Assembly (NCBI RefSeq): GCF_040436345.1
Contig: NC_133230.1
Span: 21,152,197-21,216,196, forward strand
Reading direction: 5' to 3'
Source of the DNA: Pagrus major
Lineage: Eukaryota > Chordata > Actinopteri > Spariformes > Sparidae
Length of the DNA: 64,000 nucleotides
In this document: piece by piece, positions 37,401-49,400 of the stretch
Numbering within the stretch: position 1 is the first letter of the stretch
Layout of the letters: each line of letters opens with the position of its first letter
Translations under genes and position numbers: made by a program
The notes under the pieces: model-generated
Seen by the model: only the letters and a program-made list of their open reading frames with translations
Told to the model about the DNA's origin: nothing
The model's database searches: none

Positions 37401-40400
37401 AGCCCTTGCTTTCAGTGGTCAGTAGACTAGAAAAGGACAATATAAACGCAGTCCATTTAAAGCACATAACAATTTCTTAGTGCAGTAGTTTCCTGGTGGC
37501 TCCAGAAAGCAAGCTATTTCTCAAAATGTCCAACTATTACATTTGCTTAGCTTCTCACTGGTAATTCACATTCTGAGTAACAAGGCCCTTAGTCCAGACA
37601 GCATCCTCCTCTCTAGTCTGAGGATTTTCACAGCTGTAAAAGCTAGCTTCATGCATTATAGACAATCGAGGCTGAAATGTTCGAAGTAAAACTATTCCCT
37701 TTTTGGCTGATGAATCTCAGCTGATAGTATTTTTGGAAAGCCTTCTTTTCCTGACTCTTTTCACACCAGACTTGTCATTTATCTTCAGTGTTTCGACCAC
37801 TAAAAATACACATCGGCTATCAGGTTGTATTAAAGCTGCAGTGGAAATATGTCAGAAATCAAAGGGACAGATTTGTCTATTAATTCAGTTCCACTTTACT
37901 TGAAGGGGTGTGCGTAAGACTGACATACCTCCTGTCATGAACATGAAAGAGTCTTTATGAATGTTTAGGACTGTTGTTATTAAGCGTCATTAAGTGTTGT
38001 CCAATCAATTATATTATTTTTAATGGGTTAAACCGTCAAGAACATTCATTAAGATTAATTAATGTTAAGTCAGACTTATGAACACCCCTTCAAATAAAGT
38101 GTTAACATCAGTAGTGTATATAAGTTATATGAGCTACACATAACCCCTGCTTATATGCAATAAAAGATGTCTTTATTCTTTGAGGTGGTGGATGTACCTG
38201 AGCACTTCCCGGAACTCTTTCAGCTGGTTGTCGGGTACCTCGGTGCGGATGGCCTCCAACCACTCAGGCATGAAGCACTCCCACAGCGGTTGGCTGATGA
38301 CATTGTAAGGTATCAGACACAGGATCCGGTTCAGGCCCTCCTTCAGCTGGGTCACTGTGCTACATGACTTGTCCCAGTATCCTCCCACCTGGGGAAAAGT
38401 GTGCACGGTCAGGCTTAGATTAAACACAGCCGAGAGAGTTCAGATGGTGACCTGCCCTCCATAATTTTAATAAACCTCAGCCCTCAGTGACATGCTGACA
38501 AGAGCTACAGCTGAGATATTTGGAGTCATAATGTTCATGTTGGTTGTGTTGGTTTTGTTGTGCTGATAATACTACCACCACTCTCATTCTGCATGTCCTC
38601 TTTAACTCTTTTATCATATACTGTATGTTTAGTGGACCTGGGTCTTGGCCTTACCCTTGCAAACTCGACAGGCTTGGGCAGCAGACACATGACCATGACG
38701 TCAAATCGCACTTCACACACTGTCTTTAGCCACTTGGTGACAAACTGAGGCTTTAGCTTCTCCACCAGACTCCCAACCTCATCGTCCATCATGTAGGCGG
38801 TGGAGTGAAACCACTGGAAGACCATGCTGACCAGCCGGGCCAGACTCTCTGTGGGAGTGTTTTCATTGGGCGTGCACAGGCTCACCTGCAGACGTAAGCG
38901 AGGGTCAGAGAAGTAATCTAATCAGTCTGGGGAACCCTGAATTCAGCAGGGTGGTGATAAGACACCATGTACTGTACACATCCTTATCTCATGACTCCTT
39001 GTTATTGACAGACACAGAAAAAGCCGTTGATTACACACCAGGAACCAGATGCCAAACTGACTGAGGAGCCGCTGGTCGTGCTGGTCGTCCTCTTTGTTAT
39101 CGAACTCGATGTTGTCCAGAGAGTGGTGAGAGGCGGACAGGCCCATCTGACGACGTCTGTTCATCTCAAACTCACGCTGTTCTGCATGTATTTCTGCCTC
39201 TTTGAGAAGGCTGGATGGATATGGAGAGGACGAGAGAGATAACAGGGGAAGAGAAGACATAAGGGAGACATATTAGCGGAGAAAGAGCAGGAGGGAAATA
39301 AGCATATACATTAATAATCTAATTTCGTGCAGTATTGTTGTCTATATAACCATGTTAAAACATGTTTCACAGCATTAGAGCCATATGGCCTGCAACTGTG
39401 TGTGTGATATGCCAGTGTAAACACTGTGAAAGCACCTTATAACAGCTTCCACGGTGCACACCAGCTCCTCCGCTCCGCACTCCCTGGTGTTGATGGGAGG
39501 GGGCGAGGTCTGGTACAGATGGGTCTCTGCCGCAGCCCCCACCTCGCTGCTGTGGTGGTTGACATGGCAACGCTTGCAGTAGCGGACAGGCCGGTTGCCA
39601 TGGCGCCCACAGCAGCCAGCCGAGAAGCAGGTGACCACAGCCCTCCTAACATGAGAGCTACAGTTCTGCAAAGCCAAGAAGCGTGGGAAGGAGGAGGAGG
39701 AAGAGGAGGAGAGATGAGTTTATTTTTATTCTGGGCAGTAGGCAACAAAACAAAAACATGCCACCATCACAGCAAATCAGCCAATAATGCCTTGTGACAA
39801 GCCTCTAAAAATAGTTGAAGGGGAGCAATTATTAAACACACATCACGTAGGTTGAAGGCTATCACCAAACAGAATGACTTGCACACTTTCTCCACATCAC
39901 AAAAGTTTAATGATGACAACGTTTAGATCCAACTACATATAAAATATATGCTAGTATGGATTTTTCATTGCTGTTTTTCCTCTTTGTATATTATTCTATG
40001 CACGTTATGTACTTTTTTAATTATCGCTTGGCGGTTTGGATGGTTACACCTGCCATCAGAGAGCCTGTCAGCCTATTCTTGTGCATCATGTATAAATACG
40101 GGTGTGGTTTCCATTTTTCAAAGACTCTAAAAGTAAACCTATTTCCAGGCTTTAAAGGCACTACTCTGACAACAAATCTCACCCTCTCTAATATGCATTC
40201 GCTCAGAGATGTTGATCTGTCTACATCTGCAGTGATAGAAAAGTCTTTATGTGTCCTCACGGTGTCTCAGGTTTCTAAAAATAAAAAGCATGGCACGAGA
40301 GAGCCATCCTAATCTGATCAGGCTCTAATCTTGTGCCATTAGAGGGATGCAGTGCTCCCTATCAAATTAACATATCTGTCCTCTGATGGTGAGTTCTCTC

Positions 40401-43400
40401 ATTCACCCATCCGGCTTTCAACGACAAAAAGTGCCTCCCTGATGTTACTGATGTTGTTGTCGTGTACAGTATGTTCTATCTTGGGTATCAGGGTGTATTT
40501 ATAAGTAGCTATTCTCAGATGAAGAGTAATGTTTCGGTTAATGATGACAGAGCTGGTGTAAATCCAGGTGGGAGTTTAAAAGGGCTTTCGGAAATGAGTG
40601 TGACAAAGCCTGATCGGAAGGGGAGGATGTGGATTATAAACTGCCGGGCAACCCAGGATGGAGGCCAGCTGTTTCCCATGACAATAATGGGCGGCTGCTC
40701 AGAATACCTGAGATCATCTCACACTCTGTTTTCCCAGTGTCTCCCTGGAAACCAGCAGGGAGCACTTGCCCTTCGGCAGCACGTTCAACAACAGCGAACA
40801 AACATCACGCCCCAGCAGCTTCATTCGAAATGATTTGGCCTTTACTGAGCCGCCCCAGTGAATGAGGGAAAGGTTCATAAATAAATGACCTTGCTATGGA
40901 TCACAGGTAAAAATGGATGACATGAAATATTGGCCTCAATTTGTTTCTGTTCTGTTTGAAGCACGTGTATTGCTTGATTCGTGTTTTGCGTGTGCAGTTT
41001 AAGGCAGGACATCTTTAATCTGATGATGCCATGAGGTCAATCAGTAATAACAAAAAATGAATGCAAAGTTTTATTTGGCCTAAATATGGAGCAACACTGG
41101 ATAATGTTCAATGTGACATCATGCTGTAATGGAAGAGATCACAGTGAATATGAGCAAATACAAGAGTTAACAATGACATCAACATTCATGTTGCAGGAGA
41201 AATATCTTACCTTCTTTTGACAAATGGCAGATATCTCTGCTGCAAAGACAAGTTAATGGAAATGTTCAATTCGTAGACAACAGGAGACGCTTTTTAAAAT
41301 GAGTCATATGCTCCCTCGAAAAATATCCCTTTTCCAAAAAACTTTATATACATTTTATAGCAGGTTTTATAAATGAAAAACTACTCAGGCAATGATAAAG
41401 TAATATTATTTTATAATGCAACAACTCACTGCCTAAAATGTATCTTTTTCTATTGAAGACCAGATATATTGTGCTTACCACATATTAATCACATATGGGG
41501 GAAAGCAGCTCTTTTAATCATATTTATTTAGTTATCAATATTTTATTTTTTTTAAAGTAAATCCTTAGATGACTGAACTTTGACTACCTACCTGATTGAA
41601 TAGGGCTAAAAAGATAATTGCATATCTCATTTACTGTACACATGTCTCTCAAACACCTTTTTGTTTGTGAACTCTCACCTTGGGGCAGCAGTACATCAAC
41701 AAGCCATTCAGCGTGGTCTCTGAAAAGGTCAAAGAAATGCATAAACAACGTTTGATTTATTGGCAAACTGCTCCTGAGAGCATGTATATAATTCCACCTA
41801 GCGCATACACATCAGTCTAAACATCCTGACAGAGCAGGAACACAAAATCATCTCCCCTCATTACCGAAGAAAATACAAAACTGCAGAGCAATGGGATTAT
41901 AACATGCTACACGCTGGAGAAATGAGAAACAAGTGGCTGCGTCGTTCTGTGATGATGATCTTATTATCAGCGCGAGGGAATTACGTAACCATGGCGATGT
42001 ATTTCCCCTGGGTTAAAGTGAGGAATAATGAGGCAGGCAGGAGGTGATGCATGTTTGGAATGGCAACTTATTAAAGAAGGGGAAGGATCCGGGGGATGGA
42101 GGAAAGAGGTGAAACAGATGCATACCCTGCTATCCTCTGGCTGCACTCCTCGCATATATAAAGAGGAGGGGGCTTATCTCCCAGGGCAACGGAAAGAGTG
42201 GGATCTATACACATCTGCAAAGAAAGACAGGTGGTGTTAGAATATTGATGTGGTGGTTAAAAGGTGAATACAATGACACTTGTGAGGTTTTATTTTCATG
42301 CAAACAAGAGGGAAAGAAACCATTTCTGCTCTCCTAGAGAATGTACAAAAAATAATTAACATAACCATTAGTGCACAAATAGTTTAAGATGGTGAAGACT
42401 TTAATTTTAACCTCATTAAAGGAATAATCGTTTTCACATACACTGAAAAAAGACAATTGTTTGACCAATTTAAAAAATACTTATTGACAAAACTTTTTAT
42501 ACAGTTGGTTTTTTCAGTGTCACCACAAATTGAAGTGGAATTAAAGATTGCCAAACGATGACAAATATACCAAAATTATGCATCGTGTTTAGCAAATACT
42601 CCAGCCATTCTTTAATTCTGAACAAAGACCTGTCACTGTCACTTTATAGAAATCATTTTCATTTTTTTTGACACATTTAACTTTACTTTAGTTCTGTTTT
42701 CTTTAAGGTGCAGAGTAAAGTCAAGGTGGGATTTGCTATCGAATATAAGATATAAAGTTTAACCACTATAGACGTTCGTCCACTCTGAACCTTCTTTCCC
42801 TCCCTTATTACTTTCTTACAGTCCCTTAGAAAAAAAAGTCAGACACTACATTTATTGCAGTTAACATTTTCCATTCGTCCCTCTCACATACCCCTCTCTA
42901 AGGGTAATATGTCACACTCTTGCCCAAGAAATCATGTGACACCTATACCTGTCTCCCCACGCCCCTGTGTGGATGACTGCGCACATATGCTGCGCTCTCT
43001 TCTCTTGCAACCTGTGCCTGGCCCTGCGCTAAACCTCAATGCTCATGGCCTCAATGTTCAGATGGTGCACTGTAATTTACTGTGCTCACTTGATGCCACC
43101 CTACCCTCAAGGGCTGAGTGGGGTCACCGCTTCCAATTAAGCCCCCCTCCTCCCACACCCCCCTCCCTGCTGCTGGTAATTGAAATCCAGCTCCTGTCCG
43201 TGCCCCTGTTCCTACTCTATTTGTCAGTTTTGAGCACAGTTGAGTAAAAGCAGGCAGAGCTGATAAAGCAGAGCAGCAGCAGCAGGAGCAGAGACTGGTG
43301 TAAAGTAGCATAGAAGCTGATATCATTACCCCATTCCCACAGCTGCCCAGACATGCACTGATTTATTTACCAAGGGGTTCACAAAAGCAAACACGCCGAT

Positions 43401-46400
43401 ATGCTCGGTTGAACTCGGTAAGGCAATCTGGCACATGCCCCATGCATCCTCGATGAAGTTCTCAAGGGAAGCAGCTCTTGAATACAGACAGCACTGCTAA
43501 TCTATCCTCTTACAGTAACAAGGCATTGTAGGCGGGATGTGGGATCTTTTTTCTGCATCCAACAACCATAAATATACCAGGGATGTAAGAGTTAATGTCC
43601 AAGGCTTGTTTAGTGTATTTCTTAAGACTGAAGTCACCTTGACAGCAGGTTTATTGATGGCATTGTGGCACTCGATATGTTGACAGTGAATGGGGTTCCA
43701 AGCTGATCCAGGAAATTTAAAAGAGACAGAAGATTGGCAGCGAGGGAGGAGAAAAGGAGAAAAATAGGGAATAGGTTAGACCAGTTCAAGGACAGATCAA
43801 GCAGCAGATGTGACATTAAGAGAACCTGACCTGTGTACTGCAGCCCCCTGTATTCACTGATGGCTCCTGGTGGCTTCAGGTTGGGCCAGTAATGAAACAG
43901 CATCTGCACAGCTGGAGGCTTTACTTGGGACGGGCCATAGGATATGACATAAAGAAGGTCCTGCACACAGTATAAACACGAACAGGAATTAGAAAAGGGC
44001 AATGATACTGAAAATACATGCATACCAATGAATGGAAGGAAACTAGTTGACGTTTTTTTACTCCAAAATGCTTTATTTACATTTTGTAAAGACCAAATGT
44101 TGCCTGATGTTCATTGTTCAATATTTTTCAAACATAACTTAGACCCTAAACTGAACCCTAGATGCCTTAAACATCCTGACTAAACAAAAGAGGTGGGTTC
44201 ATTAGAGGCGAGGGGTTGCAGCTAGTTCAGAGATGTCTGTAGAACAGCAGGACAGCAGTGACTGAATGCCATAGATCTTTTTGGACAGCTTGACAGCTTG
44301 ACTGCATTTCGTTGTCTCTGTACTTGTACTGTGCACAATGACAATGAAGTTGAATCTAATCTAATCTAAATCTGAAAGTTTGAAAAAAAATACACACAAA
44401 GTTTTGGACATAGCCTTAGTCCCTGCACTTGTAGTTGCTTCATTGGGCCTGTGTTTTTTTGTTTTGTTTTTTTTTGTGCTCACTACAAAATCTTTGTTTA
44501 CATTTCATTTGAACCCGTCATTTCTTTTCAGAAAGACCAATAAAAGAAAGCCTGAGTGAGCGATTGCACTGAGCTAAAGAAGCTAGTAGAGCAGAGGCTA
44601 CCCTGAACGTGACATCATGACTTCAGCTCTCTATTTAGATGAAACGCTTCCATTGTGCTTTACATAAATGACCTCATGTCTGTGTTATGTGTTTAGAGGG
44701 CAAGTACCTTCCACACTTCCTGTTTGTGCTTCATTAGACACTCCAACAATTGACAGTGATATACTAGAAAGAAGCAGAGAGAGAAGTCTTTTACTACACA
44801 ACATTACTGGGTGGGTTTAAAGTTGGATGCATGCTTCGAATACGACCGAAATGATGGTTTACCTGGATTTGAGGTGTACTGCATCGCAATCATGAGCATA
44901 GAGGAGGCAGACAGATTGACGTAGGCCGGGACTCCACCCTCCCTCCGAGTGGAGCCCACTACAGACAAGTAAAGAAGAGAAACGGAGGGAATAGTAACTA
45001 CTAAAAAGATCATTTTCACACGCTGTTTATGATAGTAGTATAGATCGTATGATTGATTGATGTAATATGTAATTGTTAATTTCATAAATCACCAATTATC
45101 TTATCTTATGACAGGTCATACTCACATATAGCCATGGGAAGGAAAGAGGTGCTCAGGTACTCAATGATGTCTTTGTGGAGGAAAGGTGGGAATGTGGCTA
45201 AAGTGGAGATCATAGTATAGGGCAAAGTGCTGAGAATATCATCACTGAGAAAGGGCAGGAGGCAAGTTGTTGTGTAAAATATGGACTGTCCCAGATCTGA
45301 TGAGAAAGAGAAAATGGAAAAAAAAAGAAAAAAAAAAGACAAAGAGAGATACACAGACACTCATTCAATTAACAGTGCATACAGTATTCACATACTGTAT
45401 GCAGCCACAGACATCAAAGTTGCATAAAACTTCAGTGATTTAGCATTATAACAGTGGGGAAAAGGAGAACATTCGGAAAATGAGGTTCAGCTGAGGGCGG
45501 TGAGCTTTCTTTTAAAAGCCACTGAGGTAAAGTTTGCCCTCAGGAAAAAGTAGAGCATTCTAGTCAAGGAGATGGGTTTTCATGCTTTTGAGCTTTTTTT
45601 AACAGTGGTAAAATATTCATGAAAAACAAGAGCACTGACTGTGATGCAGCCTTGAGCCCATGAAACAGTGTGGTCATTCTCATACGTATCAAGAAAATAT
45701 AAAACAGTACATTTGCCTATGAGTGTTTCTCCATTTAACTTATTTGCACATGACAACATAAGTAAAACATTTCTCCCACTTTACATAACAAACATGCAGT
45801 CAAGTATGATACACAGAAGAGAAGGCCTATGTCTGGTGTATCCAATGGCTTATGAACGATTAAGTTGACAGGATCCAGCGTGCTCCCAATCACCCCCATG
45901 CATCCCTCAAGATCCTCAGCAGGACTTCTCTCCTCCAGTTACAAAAGAGCCCAAAAAAGCAGCAGTGGCTTCATGCAGAGGCCAGACGGCTCGGGGATGA
46001 TGATGACAAACAGTGGTGCACTGGGCCTTGACTCACCATGCTGACCGTGCTGCAGCAGGGGCACCAGGTCAAGCAGGGTCACGAGGGTCACATAGAGGCC
46101 CTGATAGTCCAGAGAGGGGTACTCTGAGAGCTGAGCGTCCCGACTCTGCTGCCCCTGCCCCCCGCGGTCTGACGGGGCATCGCGCAGAACGCTGTAAAGG
46201 AGGGAGCGAGTAACTGTAGGGTTGATGGAACTGACTTGTGGTCTTAGAGATGGGGTGAGTGGGAATGGCACAGGAAAAAGACACATGGTCATGGGCACGG
46301 CCAAATTGGAAGCTTCCTGGTTCTCCTTCCTGCCTGTGCGGGACAGAATGCTGCTCCGGGGCGGGAGGGGAGGGGGAGGGAGGGTAGGGGAAGGGAACAA

Positions 46401-49400
46401 GGGAAAAAAAGAGACAACAAAGACACAAAAAAACAGCACATTACATTGAAATGGCACTACAGAGACAGCGTAAATAGAAAAAAACAAACCCAGATAAACC
46501 CCACATAGGATGCAGTGTCTCACTATTTGACTGTATCACTGAAGGCACGGGCAATTTTTCCCTGCTTTGTCTGTCCAGAGTGACTCGAATTCAATTCGTC
46601 TCATTTTTTTGTTTGTCTGTCTTTGCACTTGGAAAACAAAAAAGAAACATGAGCACAAACTGCAATGATCACTGCATCTCATGCGTATCTGGTGACAAGG
46701 AGCAAAAATATAAAAAATGGCATGTTTTCAGTGGCAACCCCATACTTCTCCAAAAAGGCACAGTGCAAACGACTGTCCCTCGATGGCTGCCGTCTTCCAA
46801 TCAGCAAGGTCAAGAGGCTACCATGCGGAAAAAGGCCAATGAGCCGTGGAATTTAAAAAAGAAAAAAGAAATTTCCTTGTCTTTGGTGGGGCTGTCAAGG
46901 ATGGGAGTGACACCAAATTGGTTCAGGAAAATACAGAGGTGACACTTTTGAAACATGCTTCAGCCAGTAATAAACATGTGTGTGAGGTTAGATCAAGTGC
47001 TCCTAGGTCACAGCACATGTTTATTGCACCAGAGAAATAATGTCCGTATGCATACGTTATGATACTGTATCAGTATCATCAGGAGAAATAATGAGATCCA
47101 ACAGGCATATGGATTCAGGTTTCTAAAATAAATGTAACAACTAATCTACGGTAGAGGAGAAACTATAATGACAAAGGAATAGGTTGTATCGGGGGGGGGG
47201 GGGGAGAGATGACTGGTAGCATTATGTTTGTGAGCTAATGCAGGATGGACAATTGTGTTTGCTGTCCCCTGGGGAAGGTGGTGGACATATATTCAATTTT
47301 AAGAGAGGAAAAACAAAAGGAAAAAACTAGTTGGGGTTGAGTGTGGAGCGTCTATGGTGGAGGAAGGGGGGAGAGGGGGGGCCAGAGAGCATTGCTCTTT
47401 TTTACTGCACATTATCAAAGAGCTAAGCTGTTCTATCAGGCAAATGATTCGGATTTATCATGCCCAGATTATAGATGTTTTATTTTATTTTGAAAGGTCA
47501 CTCAAAAAGTAGAGTTACAGCATTCTCGGCGAGTGAGAAAGGGGATTTCATTGCGATTTTTTTAACATGACATTTGATGCATAATTGAGCCTATAGCTTA
47601 AAAACAGCAGAATGTAACATTTTCTGACTTATCCCCTCAAAGTTATACTCTGTAAGATTTTAGCCAGTGTACATTCACTCATAAAAGCTGCATTATGATA
47701 CAGCTTAGCCTCAAACAGAACTAACTCACAACAACAACAGACTGTATCTCAGAGTATGACTTTTTCACTGCCCATTCCTCATATAGAAAACATCATTAGT
47801 TTGAACAATGAACAGAGACATAAACAGACACGCTCACACGCATACATTGAACATATACGCACGCAAAGACGCACACATATGTGCACACATACATACGTAC
47901 AGACGACAAGAAAAACTACAAACATGTACGACACATAAAACACATGTAGAAATGCACTGGTACAGACACATGACATACATTGACTGTCATTGGTCAATTT
48001 AGACTGCACTGTCAGTACAAAGTGAAAGTAATTCATAGCACAATTTCTAAAATTAGCAGATGTTCAGGAAACAAAACTGAACCACATCTAACATAAAACA
48101 ATCCTACATATGATTTCTTCTCCCTGCAGTCATTCTTGTGCGTGATACAGTTTGGCATGAAGTCAGCGTGGCTCACTGATGCAGAGAGCTGCAGTTTGAC
48201 TTGGAGAAATATGACAAATCTATGCCTCATATTTACGGAGGCATGAATAATTGTCAGTGAACAGCAACAAATTTAACCCTTCTTTATTTTCTGTTCCGCA
48301 TCTGACCTGTGCTGGAACCTAAAATCGGTGTGTGAGTCAGCAACCACCTCCTTTGGCCATTTCAGTGTTTCTTTCCAGGAACATGACACATGCCTGCTTC
48401 ACTTTCCAAGCCTCACTACTCCCACTTTCTCTCTCTCTTTCATTCCTCCTCATTTTTTCTTCCAGAAGGCACAGGTGTATGGATAATCCTGGAGTCCCCA
48501 CCGAGGAGAAACCAGACCCCTCTAATAATGGTGGGGGGAATTACTTCCTCTGCATATCTAACACTAACACGAGGCTCCGCTTCAGGGAAAATGTCAAGCA
48601 ACTGTTAAAAGTGGCATCACAGCAAGTGTTTCCTTTTCACACTGGCCCTCAGAGACAAAATCGCCACTTGTGTTTACACAGATTCCCACAGTTGCAGCCC
48701 CTGTCATGCTCCATCTGTGCTACAAACATATGAGAGGCCACGTATAAAAACATTGCTGGTGCTGGACAGCCCTTCAGCAAAGCACAAAGTATCCAGGATC
48801 ACTCAGCAGAGGAATAATCCTTATGGGGCTGAGGCATAAAGTGTAGAATTGAGGCCGGCTGCCAATCTCAAATAGATTGCACCCTAAGCTGATAATAATG
48901 ATAAAAGTGGGGCACACAAGTTCTGCCTCCAGTAATCCCACCCTTTTTGTAAATTAGCTAATAAGTCGGGACAGCACTACTATTTTCTGTAAAGCCAGCG
49001 GACAGAGAGACTAAACCAAACCTTATGACATGCAGAAATATCCTATCACTGTGAAATAGAAAGAGAAGGAAGGGACGGGGGCACATCGTGAAATAAGATG
49101 TGTCCAAAATGGCCGCCTACTTGACCTCTGTCGGAGGAGGAAATAACATGCTGTTCTTTCCTCTGGCTTTCTCAGCACCCAGAGGAGCAGGCTGACCCTG
49201 CGACTGCTGAGCCAGAGGACCTGCCCTCTCTGCCGGGGTCCCTCTGGGAAGGACACAACAGGCCGCCACAAGGAAGCGTTCATCTAGCAGCCGGCCACTG
49301 AATCAATAAACGCCACTGAGCCGTCTATCACCTCCATAGGAAATGTGCTACAGTCTCTTCCTTGTATCTTTCGAAGCGGGGCAGGCGAGGCCCTTCCCTA

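Noticed and set aside
46013-46213. 66-codon + strand open frame over unc79 exon 3
   Set aside because: Antisense shadow of a strongly conserved coding exon.
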